From: Anas platyrhynchos
Lineage: Eukaryota; Chordata; Aves; Anseriformes; Anatidae
Direction of reading: 5' to 3'
NCBI RefSeq assembly: GCF_047663525.1
Contig: NC_092587.1
Coordinates: 196,351,501-196,415,500, forward strand
Length of the DNA: 64,000 nucleotides
The position numbers and the translations under genes are program-made. The notes below the pieces were generated by a model that was given only the letters and a program-made list of their open reading frames with translations, was not told the origin of the DNA and did not search any database. Position 1 is the first letter of the stretch. The number at the start of each line of letters is the position of its first letter. This document shows positions 37,497-49,206 of this stretch, piece after piece.

Positions 37497-38815
37497 AATC
37501 ATAGAATGGTTGGGGTTGGAAGAGACCCTTAAAAATCGCCTAGTTATAACCTCCCTGTCATCTCTCACTAGATTGGGTTGCCCAAAGCCCCATCCAACTT
37601 GGCCTTGAACACTTCCAGGGATGGGGCATCCACAGCTTCTCTGGACAACCTGTTCTGATGCTTTAACACCCTAATAGTGAAGATTTTTTCCTACTTGTCC
37701 AGTTGAAATCTACCTTCTTCCAGTTTAAAATCATTGTCCTGTGTTCTGTTACTGCAGGCCATATCTTTCTCCATCTTTCTTAAAACCCCCTTTCTATATT
37801 GCAAGGCCCCAGTAAAGTCTCCCTGGGGCCTTCTCTTCTCCAGGCTGAAGAACTCCAACTCCCTCAGCCTGTCTTCACAGGAGAGGTGCTCCAGCCCTCT
37901 GATCATCCTTGGGGACCTACTCTGGGTTTGTTGGAACAGGTGCATGTCCTTCTTGTGCTGGGAAACCCAGAGCTGAATGCAGTTCTCCAGGTGCGGCCTC
38001 ATAAGAGCAAGGTAGAGAGGGACAATCATCTCCCTTGACCTTCTGGCCATGCCTTCTTTTGGTGCAGCTCAAGGTACAGTTGGATCTCTGGGCTGCAAGC
38101 TCACATTGCCAGCTCACATTGAGTTTTTCACCCCCCAGAACCCCCAAGTCCTTCTCCACAGGGCTGCTCTCAATCCATACATCCCCCAGGCTGCACAAAT
38201 ATCTGAGATTGCCCTGACCCAGGTGCAGCACCTTGCACTTGGCCTTGTTAAACTTCATGAGGTGCACACAGGCCTACCTCTCAAGCCTGCCCAAGTCCCT
38301 TTGGATGGCATCCTTTCCATCTCTCATATCAACTACACCACTGAGCTTGGTGTCATTTGCAAACTTGCTGAGGGTGTTCTCAGTCCTGATATCAATGCAA
38401 TTAATGAAGGTATTAAATAGTACTGGTCCCAGTATGGACCCTGGAGGAACATCACTCATTACTGGTTTCCATTTGCACACTGAGCCATTGAAACTCTTTT
38501 GAAGTGGCCATCCAGCCAATTTGTTATCCATCTAAAAATCCATCCATCAAATCCATCTGTCTCCAATTTAGAGGCAAAGATGATGTGGGGGACCATCTCA
38601 AAGGTTTTACAGAAGTCCAGGTAGGTGACATCTGTTGTTCTTCTATTGTCCACTGGTGCAGTCACTGCACTGTAGTAGGCCCCCAGATCGGTCAAGCATG
38701 ATTTGCCCTTGGTGAAGCCATGTCTTTGATTTGACTTGCAGGAAGATCTGTTCCGTGATCTTACTGGGCACTGAGGTGAGGCTGACTGGTTGTCCTTTGG
38801 CACACTCCTTTCTCT
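37497..38815 (-). mobile_element. CR1 LINE, 3' half with broken reverse transcriptase
   Basis: Minus-strand CR1 of about 1.3 kb, contiguous from the 3' terminus (aatcatagaatggttggggt on the plus strand) into the RT domain. On the minus strand one sees RT motif A ([10 protein letters not shown]), motif B ([14 protein letters not shown]) and motif C. Motif C reads FANDTKL where active enzymes have FADDTKL, so one catalytic aspartate is gone. The pieces lie in at least three frames (38803-38459, 38531-38274, 38267-37917 and 38050-37691), showing frameshifts. A decayed copy that is no longer mobile. Confidence 0.95.
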
Positions 38816-39827
38816 TTAGCTCTAAGGATTAGAAACTTAATTTGGCTGGAATGACTATGTTATTACGGTCTTTAAAGCATCCGGAGCTCTAAGGAAAGCA
38901 TTAAATTTCATAAAATTTATGATCAAATTTAGAAAACTGGTAACATTATTCATTTTCCTAAAGCATATTAATCTGACAGCTGTTGATTTGTTAAATAAGT
39001 CTATTTTTATATAAATGTTAGTAATCTACAGAAACATTTTAAAATCAACCACAGATAGCTTTCTCTCTTATAGACAACAATGATTTCTTTGTCTTTTGTA
39101 TTTCATTCAGAGTATTGAAACAATAAGACACATTTTTTTACCAACTCTCCCAATTCCTTTCAGCCTGCTATGTTTCAAGTTGAAATAGCCTATATATAAA
39201 AAGCAGGTTAAAAAAAAAAAAAAGGATAAAACATGAAAAATGTTGATTTCTATATGCAGATTCAACTGCATATGTAGTTTCATTCATCAGAAAAATGTTC
39301 ATAGCTTGTACAAGGTAGTTTTCCAACTGTAGGAGATCTAAACCAATGAAGGAAGATTGAGATTGCTTTTTGTGGTATTTTCTATTTACTGTTAATCTGT
39401 TTATCATTCTGAAAAAACTTGTTCAAAAGTCTATTAAAATAAATGGCACACTTCCACAGGCTTTGGATCCATTCTTAAATAACTAATAATGCTGATGAGG
39501 TGTTTTCACTTGAAAGCATAAGGTTGGCGTAGTATTTTTTGTTTCTCATATGGGAGAAGCAGTTGACTGAGAATTGCAGTTTGTCTAAGCCAGATCAATT
39601 TTAATAGAAAAATGGAATTTGTGACATACAGCTCCTCCAAGAAAAGCTCTTAAAATTTATTTTGCCAAGCATTAGCCAAACTGTCTTGATTTACAATTTA
39701 TGATTTCTCATTAAAATATTGAGATTTTATTGTGTTTATGTGAAGGCAGAATTTGGCCCAATATCTGAAGGATTATTTATGTATATTCTCAAAGACCAGT
39801 CCCATTCATACATGGAAATCTACATTT
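38816..39827. other. Intergenic, no feature
   Basis: AT-rich unique sequence with an A-run at 39210-39223. No gene or repeat that I can name. Confidence 0.7.
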
Positions 39828-39832
39828 GCAAT

Positions 39833-40412
39833 TGTCCTGGTTTCAGTTAGCACAGAATTAATTTTCTTCCTAGTAGCTGGTGGAATGCTGTGTTTTGGCT
39901 TAGGATGAGAAGAGTGCTGATAACACCCCGATGCTTTAATTGTTGCAGAGCAGTGCTTATACTAAGCCAAGGACATCTCAGCCTTTTGCTCTGTCCTGCC
40001 AACGGGCAGGCTGGGGGTGCAGTAAGAGCTGGGAGGGGACAGACCCAGGACAGGTGACCCAAACTAGCCAAAGGGGTATTCCATACCATCTGACATCATG
40101 CTAAACAATATATAGGGGTGGCTAGCCGGGGGGAGGGGGCCGGACTGCTCGGGGTTAGGCTGGGCATCGGTCAGCGAGTGGTGAGCAATTGCATTGTGCA
40201 TCACTTGTTTGTACATACTATTACTTTCGTATTATCACCGTTGTATCATTATTATTATTATTGTTATTATTATTTTCCTGTCTTATTAAACTGTCTTTAT
40301 CTCAACTCACGGGCTTCACTCTCCATTTCTCTCCCCCGTCCCAGAGAGGGAGGGGGGAGGGTGAGCGAACGGCTGCGTGGTGTTTAGCTGCCGGCCGGGT
40401 TAAACCACGACA
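39833..40412 (+). mobile_element. Solo LTR, ERVL-like, 580 bp
   Basis: The element begins tgtcctggtttcagttagca and ends gggttaaaccacgaca. It is flanked by a perfect 5-bp target duplication, gcaat, at 39828-39832 and 40413-40417. It has its own promoter parts: tgacatca (40091-40098, a cAMP-response-element-like site with the central CpG changed to CA), a TATA-like tatata (40109-40114) and a polyadenylation signal attaaa (40285-40290). The 5-bp duplication and sequence type point to an ERVL-class avian retrovirus-like element. No gag or pol lies beside it, so it is a solo LTR left by recombination. Confidence 0.92.
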
Positions 40413-40417
40413 GCAAT

Positions 40418-42212
40418 TTTTAGGGAATGGTAATATTTTGCTAACTATTTGAAAATGATTTTACATTTTAAATGCCTTCTAGGCTCTAAGGCACAACCTT
40501 AGAACATAATTAATTCTCATAATATATAGACTACAAAAACCCTAATCTAGGGACCGCTGTCCTTTGTTACAGATCATTTTATTCACAGAGAAAAGAAATT
40601 AACTTCATAAATGTTTGTTTTCAATATGCAGAGTGAGAAAACACCTTTGAAATCAGTGGAATTAGGTGTCTACAGGCCTTTTTTAAAATCTTATTAAGTG
40701 TCCTACTTGCAATTTTGCAAATCTAAAAAACTTGAAAATCTTGTAGTACAGCATCAAAGAAATATAAAAACTCCAGTGAACTGTTTGTGCAAAGTGCCTG
40801 TTTCACCCAGTTTGCTGAAAAAGCAAATTCTACATCCATTAAAAAAATAAAATAAATATGTTTTGAGAACTGGGACATAAAGTTAATACCCAAGATACTT
40901 TCATGGACCCAAAATTCCTCAATGTTTAATTGTAGGCACACTCCAGGGATCCCACTTCACAATATACAGCTTGGTGACCTATGAAAGAGTCTGAGAGCTT
41001 TGGAGTTGGAGATCCAGCACGACTTCTTATTTGGGACAGGACAGAGCTGCTAAGAATCTGATTGGAGAGGTAACTACTCGAGTGTGTGTGCTTTAGACAG
41101 CTAGCCATTTTTTGAAGAAAGTGAGTTTAGCTGTCATGTTTAATCCTCCGTAGTCACAGAGCTCAAGAGCAGAAGAAACTGAAGCCTCTGAAGTTTGGTT
41201 CTCTTGGTGGGATTGCTGTGGAAGCAGGCAAGCTGGCATGTAACCAGGCAATTATGAAAGTGATGTGAATGAAAGACTCTAAAACAACAATTTTTAATGG
41301 AAAATTTCTGATCAGATCAGGTGTAATTTATGTAGTCTTGGTATGACTGAATAGCACATTCAAAGACAGTCTCCCTTTAGTGAGACTTTACTCCTGTAGT
41401 GACGTATAAAATTATTAGACGCTAGAAATTCAGTTGCTCCTATTCGGTCAGAGAAGACCCAAAGAGGAGAAAGAGTGCAGAAATGCACATCTGGTCCAGC
41501 TCATCTTGCTGTCCAAGGTGCTACAGTTATGTGCTAATGAAGAAAACCATGTTCTGCTGGCCTCCAAGCATGTAGTGTGATAATTCTGAAAGCTAAAATG
41601 GAATAACAGGACAAAACAGAAGCCTCCCTCTCCCAAGCAAATGTCTTCAAGGTGATTGCTAACATTACAGGCTGTTTGAATTGTTTTCGTAGTGTTCAAA
41701 CAGTTTGTAAGTGAAAGTATTTACTGTTCTATTTAAACACTTTGAAATGACCAGATATCAATTAGAGTTTCTTAGTAACATGCAACAGTACAGTCAGCTG
41801 GTAGGTGGCAGCTAGGGCAAGGAGCTTGTGAAAAAAAAAAAAAAAGTGGATAACAGATTATTCATTTCATCTGAGCAAGGCTGCTAATTGCTAACTTCAT
41901 TGTTGAGAAAAGTTTTTGGACTGATCTCCTTGTACATGATTAAATTTGGGCATATAATGTAAAAAGATCTTCCACACTTCCTTAAGAGGCAGTTATCTGT
42001 GACATCTATTTTTAAAATGTGAGGAATTACTTCTAGTTGTCCACAGGGCCACAAGAGACATACACGTGTACGACATTGATAAGGTTAGGTGAAATTCAGC
42101 CTGTCTAAAAAAGAGCACTGTGAAAACAAGATTGCAGTCATTTTTTATTCATCAACTTATGAATATATTTCTTTACTGGTTCTTACACAAGTAGTTGGTC
42201 TGTTTTCTCTAA
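40418..42212. other. Intergenic, no recognised gene
   Basis: Unique AT-rich sequence between two solo LTRs; one A-run at 41829-41844. No coding exon or repeat recognised. Confidence 0.7.
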
Positions 42213-42217
42213 GCTAT

Positions 42218-43222
42218 TTTATTAGGCTTATGTAGCAAGGTTTTGGTAGCAGGAGGCTGCAGGGGTGGCCTCTGTGAGCAGAGCCCAGCATCTGCCCCAT
42301 GTCAGATCAGATCTATCTCCAGATGGATCCCAAAGGGACCTGCCACTGGCCAGAGCCACGCCACAAGTGACGCTGGGTGGGCCTCTGGGGGAGCAGATTG
42401 AAGGAAGGGGAAATCTGCTGTGCTACAGCAGCTGGGAGAGAGGGGTGAGAGCTGAGAGAGAAGCAGCCTTGCAGCCCCCAAGGGGAGTGCAGCAGGAGGG
42501 CAGGAGGTGCTCCAGGCACAAGGCAGCACAAGTTCCCCTGCGGCCCGTGGAGAGGCCCCTGGTGGAGCAGGCTGTCCCCCTGCAGCCCATGGGTCCCACA
42601 CGGAGCAGATCTCCACGCTGCAGCCCCCCCATGGGTGGAGGAGCCCCCGGTGGAGCAGGTGGATGTGGCCTGGAGGAGGCTGCGGCCCATGGAGAGCCCC
42701 CGCAGGAGCAGGCCCCGGGCCGGAGCTGCAGCCCGTGGAGAGGAGCCCACGCAGGAGCAGGGGGTCTGGGGGGAGCTGCTGCCCATATGGGGGACCTGTG
42801 CTGGAGCAGTTTGCTCCTGGGGGATGGGCCCCGTGGGATGGAGCCGTGTGGGAGCAGTTCCTGAAGAGCTGCAGCCTGTGGGCAGCCCCCGCAGGCTCAG
42901 TTCGGGAAGGACGGCATCATGGGAGGGACCCCATGGGGAGCAGGGGCAGAGAGGGACCATGGAAGAGAGTGAATGGTGGGAAGGTGGTTTTAGTTTGGTT
43001 TTCATTTCTCTCAGATCTAGTTTGTTAGTAATAGGTCATAAATTACATTAATGTCCTTGTGCTGTCTATTTTGCCCGTAACAATAATTGTTGAGTGATCC
43101 CCTGTCCTTTCCTCAGGCCATGAGCCTTTTTTCATTGCATTTTCTCCCCCTGTACTTTTTGAGGGGAGAGTGAGAGAGTGGCATGGTGGAGCTGAGCTGC
43201 CCATCAGTGTGAAATTACCACA
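42218..43222 (+). mobile_element. Solo LTR, ERVL-like, 1,005 bp (older copy)
   Basis: Same family as the LTR at 49207. It begins tttattaggcttatgtagca (the expected first TG has decayed to TT) and ends attaccaca. A perfect 5-bp target duplication, gctat, lies at 42213-42217 and 43223-43227. The TATA-like and polyadenylation sites seen in the sister copy are degraded here. The middle 500 bp is GC-rich and built of diverged repeats around gtggagcag and gcagcccatgg. That composition leaves open frames of 199 codons (plus, 42265-42864) and 230 codons (minus, 43005-42313) that overlap and have no known domain; I do not regard them as genes. Confidence 0.9.
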
Positions 43223-43225
43223 GCT

Positions 43226-43302
43226 ATATATATATATATACATATATACACACACACACACACAATATAGTATATATATATACACTATATATATATACAA
43301 TC
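43226..43302. repeat. (TA)n/(CA)n compound microsatellite
   Basis: Alternating (ta)n, (ca)n and (ta)n tracts begin inside the 3' target duplication of the preceding LTR. The element was probably inserted at the edge of an existing AT repeat. Confidence 0.95.
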
Positions 43303-44439
43303 AAATATTTTAAATTCACCTTTAAATTAAGTTGAAAATAAAAAAAAAAAAGCTTTAGAAGACTTATTTTCTTTTGTACTCTAAACCCATGTACTGACCT
43401 TCATTTCTCCAGTGCAGACAAATATTTTGGATGATGCTCATGTAACATATGACAAGTTAAACAAGTAGACCTTAAGCTTTGCTCCAGTTATCAAAGAAGC
43501 ATACAGACGTTGGTGAGTAACCAGTTTCTAGATGAGATTTTCAGATGAACTGTCCATCAGAGAGCACTGACATTGTCAGGAAATAATGCGTGAAGTCTAT
43601 GACACTGCCACTTCCACCTGTCCCCCAACCTGTTGGTGGCATGTGTGTCTATCCATGTGCTGTTTGGTAATGAGCCGAAGTTAAGAACCATAAATCATTC
43701 TGTTGCCGCAGCAGTGACAGGTGCAGGATAACAGATGCAGTCGCCAATATATTAGGAGAATGCCATGATTTATTTGCATTAAGGCAGTCTGGGGTTAGCA
43801 ATCTGTGTGAAACTAGATAACCATATGGTGCATGGCTGCTAGAGGGGAATACTTGCCTGTAATAAAGTACCCTATTAAAATGCAGGCTCCAATATTTAGC
43901 CTTAGCAAGTGTCTCTTGACACCTGTGTCAGCTCCTTGAAATGCTTGAAGACTACATGATGTGAGTTAAAGTGCAGAAGTCACTAATCTTGTGACAGCGA
44001 GCTTGGCAATTGGGTGCAAGTGTCCAATATAGTGAAGTGTTTAAACATGCAAATTCTCCCGCTGGCCACTAACTAAATTGTGCATGTACTTAACAACCTA
44101 ACTGAATAAGGATCTACAGAAAGATCTTTTCTGATGAAACACAGTTGTTGTACTTCTTAGTCATTAGCAAAGATGCTGCTGCTGAGCATATGGGCAAAGG
44201 CAGAACAGCTCTGTGATTAAGAATATAGAAATAAAAATTACCAAAAGTGTGGTACACACAAAAACATCAGAGAGATTGACGAGTTCAGATCAGGGAGAGT
44301 GCGTCATCTCCATTAAAGATTTCTCAAAGACCTGAAGTTATTGGTCTAATAGCAGTGCTTCCAACACATATCTCAAGTCAGGGAAATCATGAAAATGCAG
44401 TGATGGTATTTAAGGATGGTTAAAAGTGTTATTTATGTA
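43303..44439. other. Intergenic, no recognised feature
   Basis: Unique sequence. The part from about 43600 to 44160 is less AT-rich and has few homopolymers; it could hold conserved regulatory DNA, but nothing in a single sequence can show that. Confidence 0.5.
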
Positions 44440-45200
44440 ACTACAGGCCCATTATTATGGTCTCAGAAGTATGAGAAATTTAAGGACCTATTGTCAGGGA
44501 ACATGGAAGGCTGGCAGTTCCTGAAGGAGCTGGAAAGGATGGGTGGAGGCTCAGGCAAGGCTGATCAGGGCAATTAAGGCCTATTAGTGCCCTCAGGACA
44601 CTGACATCTTAATGGAAAAAGAAACCTGAGAGAATGAAAAAATGGAGAATGAGATAAATTGCAGCTCGGGTTTACTGAATGTAAATTGCTTTTAAATAAC
44701 CTGACTGTTCTTTGCTAGCTGATTTTCTAGATAAAAGAAATGCCATAGATGTCATCTGTCTGGTCTTCCATACCATGTGGGAAATTGCAGAGGATGGAAA
44801 TTACCAGAGGAAATTTCAGGTGAATAAGGAATTAGTTAGAGAATAAACAGCAGTAAGTACTTCTGAAAGGGAATGCACCGTCTAGAGGAAAGTAGCCTAG
44901 TGACTGATTTTAAAAATATTTTTACTTCATTTGGGGATTAAATGTGGAAATGTGGTGACAAAACCTACCTATGACATTGTGTTATGAGAAGTGATCAATA
45001 TAAAGGAGTCAGAAGACATAAAACAAGAAGCAAATGGATGATCTTTATATTCAAAGTACTAGAAGTGGGGGAAAAAAAACAACAGCCTAAAATGCCAAAT
45101 CATGTATTTAAAGAATAATAAAAAGATTTTCTGCTGTCACCCAAGAGTACATCACTTGAAAACAACTTAGAAGAAGGGGTTTAGCAAACTACTTTTTCAC
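44440..45200 (+). mobile_element. Ancient CR1/L3-type LINE relic
   Basis: Weak but ordered similarity to the RT region of old CR1-like elements in sense orientation: cagctcgggtttactgaatg, then the motif A region at about 44725-44765 (minimal translation AIDVICLVF, where active copies have an aspartate), and the block aaaatgccaaatcatgtatt at about 45088. Heavily decayed, with stops throughout. The limits are approximate. Confidence 0.55.
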
Positions 45201-45749
45201 AGAAAGACTATGAATAACCAAAGAAATACAATTCCAAAAATATAATTCTAGGATGTAAGGCCTTAATTGCCTTAATTACCCTGATCAGTCTTAGTAGATA
45301 AAGATGTAGTGTCTTTAGTAGATAAAGTAGCAAATAAAAATGCCATTGTACATGTGTAGCGTCCTAACTGTTGGATGAACTGCTCTTCAAGGAATCTCTC
45401 TCTCAACTATAGTGGGAATTTAGACTTTATAAATGGATAAAACAGGTGAAATAAATCACACTCATAACAATTATTTGGGAATCAGAAATGCTCCATTCAC
45501 ATCAAACATATAAAAGAACAGGAGCAGAACCTGACTGGATACTGCTCCACATATCTTCCAGCAGATTCCCTCCTCTGCTTTCACCAAGTTCCTAAATTTC
45601 ATGAAATAAAATAAACTGGCATCGTAGTGATCTAATTTTAGGACCTATTTATTCATATAGATTGTCAAAAGGATGGATTTAACAAAAAAAATGACCATAT
45701 CCACATGACATACTCTTTGCATCTGTACCTGACAGACAGCAGTGGGAAG

Positions 45750-45898
45750 CTGGTATCAACACTCCTTACCATTGATAAAGAACTTGAGGCACAGAGGAGG
45801 AATATCTTGCCCAAAACCACAGGACGGGGAGATGTGCAGACATAAAAGACCCCAGCAGTCCTGAATCAAGGTATAGTGCCTTATCTACTGCTGCATGC
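45750..45898 (-). mobile_element. MIR-like SINE relic
   Basis: On the plus strand the blocks aacttgaggcacagaggagg, cttgcccaaaaccacagga and atagtgccttatctactgct occur in order. They are the reverse complement of the MIR SINE core and its tRNA-derived 5' end, so the element lies on the minus strand. MIRs are ancient amniote SINEs, and this copy is diverged accordingly. Confidence 0.75.
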
Positions 45899-45899
45899 T

Positions 45900-47516
45900 G
45901 CTTCCCACTGTAGCCTTGGTAAAGTAAAGTAGAGGCTGGTGATGATATTAAAAATATTGCAGTTTTACAAGCATGCTTAATAAAGAAAGACTCTTGCCAC
46001 ATTTTTCATCACCCAAAGATGCTATAAGGAATTATTCTAAAACCTTGTGCTTAAGGGATTTTGGGTAATAAAACAGTTTGCAGAGAAGAAGGGTAGCACT
46101 CCTGAGACAGTGATGATCCCCCAGGTATCCTCCAGGCTGCTAGATGAAAGCGAGAGAGGCAGAGAAGCCATGTTTTTGAAAGTAGAAATACCTGTCTTAG
46201 AGATAAAGACACAGCATCTTGTGGATGAAATGCAGAAAGAAGAGACAACAAGAAGCAAGATCTTTTAGGCTTGGTAGCCATTAATTCAGAGGAAATCATT
46301 ACAAACTTAAAATACGGAAGCCCTAGGCACCCTATGCACCAGTAATAAATCACCAAAGTGAATGATTACCTCACTGTTCTATCCAACACCATTCACGTGG
46401 ATGTTTTATGAAGAGTATGTCTGGACATGACTGATGATATGATGATATAAAGAACTGAGGGGCATCAGCTCTTGTGGGTACAGACATTTCAGGCAAGGCA
46501 AAAAACCTACAAAGGGTGAAGAGGGAAAGAATGCCAGAAAAGGTGGTTCACACAGTGTTGGCAATGGCTTCTCATAAGAAATTCAATGCAACAGCCATGA
46601 CTGTGGTCCAGAACAGGGAGTGCAAAGCCAGGAGGATGGCAGCGCTTTGGATACAGGGGTATGAAGCTCTGCCCTAGCAGGTAAGAAGGTGACTGGCCAC
46701 CCAGAAAAGCGGCTGACAGACTGCAGCATTGCAAGGAACAGGCTGTGGAGTTGCAACCAGAGAGCCCTTGGTGTTGCACAAGCTGTGGCATTCCTGTGAG
46801 TGGGGCAGCAGCAGAACTGTGAACCCCTTCTTGCCCTGACTCTTCCTGCTTGCTGCGGTCAGGGAGAGACCTGGGCTGCTTTCCCTGACAGCGATGCCTG
46901 AGCACCAAGAGAGGATGTTTCAGCCACCTCTTCTCTCTGCTCATCTCCCTTCCCATCTGCCTTGGCTTTTGGAAAACCATTTCTTCTCCTACAGCCTCCC
47001 TAAGGGGCACTGATGTTTTGCTCCCTACCTCACAGAAGAGCTTTTTATGTTAGCTGTGCTCATAACTTTGTGGTTAAGGAATTGTTGCATTAGAAGACGC
47101 TCTTGCCTTGTTGTGTCTTGTGATGAGTAAAAATAGGGCTCACCTTCTGCAGTTGCTGCTGACAGAGCCGTGGGAGCTACAGATCTACATTCAGGATTTA
47201 TGTGAAATCTCTAGTTTGGAGGGTATTATTTGGTAAAAATAAGCAAACAAAAAAAGCCTGGGCCTATTTGTGTCATCACATTCATCAGGTGCTGGTAGCT
47301 GCAATTCTGCACACGTATCCCAAGTCCCCAGCTTCCAAACAGGTCATCCAGAGGGTAGAAGCAACTCACCAAGTCTCTGGCATATGATTACAAAGTCTTT
47401 TAAGGTGTGCAAGTGAGAAAATAGTGAAGAACATTGTCCTTTTAATATGACAGGAAACATAAAGGAGCTCACGGTATGAATGACAAGCAGTTGGTGTCGC
47501 ACAGGTGTTGTTCTGG
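45900..47516. other. Intergenic, unrecognised, slightly GC-richer
   Basis: Contains frames of 73 codons (46047-46268), 67 codons (46474-46677) and, on the minus strand, 167 codons (47010-46507). None shows a domain that I know. The minus frame is rich in Cys, Ser and Pro and overlaps a plus frame, which suggests chance. Confidence 0.5.
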
Positions 47517-47517
47517 T

Positions 47518-47630
47518 ATTCATAGATTCACAGACTTTAAGGCCAGAAAGGAGTCTTAAGTCATTTTTATTGACTCATTGCCTGCTGGAGGTTAATACGT
47601 TTCACCCAGAGAAGTGAGCAATTTCTTCTT
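47518..47630 (-). mobile_element. Diverged CR1-type 3' fragment
   Basis: The plus strand reads attcatagattcacagactt followed by taaggccagaaaggagtctt. This is the reverse complement of the terminus found in old amniote CR1 subfamilies (the type common in turtles and crocodilians), distinct from the young bird form seen elsewhere in the window. Confidence 0.65.
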
Positions 47631-48256
47631 TCAGGCTACAATGAATGCCATTGAAATACCTTTGCTCGCTATAGTTCAGGTGCTGCTAAAGCTATTTTTC
47701 TTGCACCAAGTTTCTCAGAGATCCTTCTGTTTATAATTCCTACAGGCAGCTAAAAGCACTAGTGAAATATATTTGACCTTCTGATCCTTTGGCCACCTGG
47801 GCTTTTTTCAGATCTCACAAACGTTCAATCTCCTCTTGTTAGGACATTTTTTTTTAAAAAAATATAAATGTTTCTCATTGCACTAACAGTGTTCATTAAA
47901 TTTCCACTGTTGTTTTTAATTAGGCCACAGAATTGCGTTACTGGCTCCGATTTCACATGCCATGGGAATCTACACAATGTTTGAATCTCAGTGGCATCCC
48001 ATTAGCCATCACCGTTTTGGCTTTCCTTAATTGTGCTCACCTTCAGGGACAGCATATAAAAGTGATCATCAAATATTCTTCTGTCTCCAGTCAAGCTGAC
48101 TAATGAGGGGCTCCTTGGCTGTCCATTTATTTTACAGTTAGTGCTGACCCCAAATGGCTCTTTCATTGCTGCATAGCTAGGCACAAAGTGCCTGCTTTTG
48201 GAAAGAGTCCAGTTTCCCTGAAATAATGATGGGCAGCAGAGATTTAGCATTTACTG

Positions 48257-48324
<68 letters not shown>

Positions 48325-49201
48325 CTTGGATATGTTTTTGTTTTTTTTCCATCTCACAGCATTCTTATAATCATCTCATTAATAGGACTACTTATGGTTA
48401 ATGTAAGGACAATTTTCAGGATGCAACACACTTTGTCTCTTAAAAGAACACAAATTCCTATGCACACCTTCGTTACACAAGACTTTTGATGTCGGTACAA
48501 AGGAGCGTGTACAGCAGAAACACATGATTCAAGTCACAGCAGAGTGGTTTGGACGGCTGTAAAACTGCATGGGTATGAAGCTGGTTGTGTGAGTGGCTTG
48601 AAGGGTGACGTCTGTCAAGTTCAGCATCTTTACCAGCATTTGGAGGAGGTGACGGAGAATCCCCTCTTGACAGATTTACAGAGGCCACCAAACTGGGCTA
48701 AATGGCAAAGGCAAACTTTTTTTTTTTTTTTTTTTCAGGAGAAATAAAGTGCAGGAGGACATCACTGGGATTCTTTTGAAACTGAAATACTCCCAACAAG
48801 AGAGACTCTGGCAAAGAGTTCCAATAACAGAGGGAGGGGTGTGTGTATGTGTGTGTGCGCGCATGCATGCACATATTTGTGAGCCTGTATACATATGCAT
48901 ATGTAGGAGAAAAATTGAGATGGAATCGTCAACTCTACCATTGTACTAGTGAGAAAGCCGGTGTACAAAACTACAGTGAAGCAACCAGTAATTTCAGTGC
49001 TGTAAAAAAATCTCTGAAGTATTTGATAGTACCTTAAAAAATAAAAGCGTCATACCCAACCATGACCTTTGTGTTTTCACTGATTAGAATATATCTGTCT
49101 TACAGGCACCACTGACCTCTGCTAATGGCTAATTTTCTATGTGCTTCAAAAAAAGTTTTTTTTACATTGCCAGCCACTCAGGGCCGTAAGGACCTCGGTG
49201 A
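47631..49201. other. Intergenic with simple repeats
   Basis: Besides the T/TG tract listed separately it has poly-T at 48718-48735 and an alternating purine-pyrimidine stretch (gtgtg...gcgcgcatgcatgcac) at about 48839-48873. The frames spanning these repeats are artefacts. Confidence 0.7.
48258..48322 (+). repeat. Poly-T(36) joined to (TG)n microsatellite
   Basis: An uninterrupted run of T from 48258 to 48293 passes directly into about 14 TG units. The adjoining frame (48226-48489) is a repeat artefact. Confidence 0.97.
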
Positions 49202-49206
49202 CTTTG

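Noticed and set aside
37734..38502. Several plus-strand frames of 60-123 codons
   Set aside because: Antisense shadows of the minus-strand CR1 element.
42265..43005. 199- and 230-codon frames
   Set aside because: They lie wholly inside a solo LTR, overlap on opposite strands and reflect its GC-rich repeats; no known domain.
48226..48489. Frame with a poly-Phe and Cys-Val repeat
   Set aside because: Translation of the poly-T/(TG)n microsatellite.
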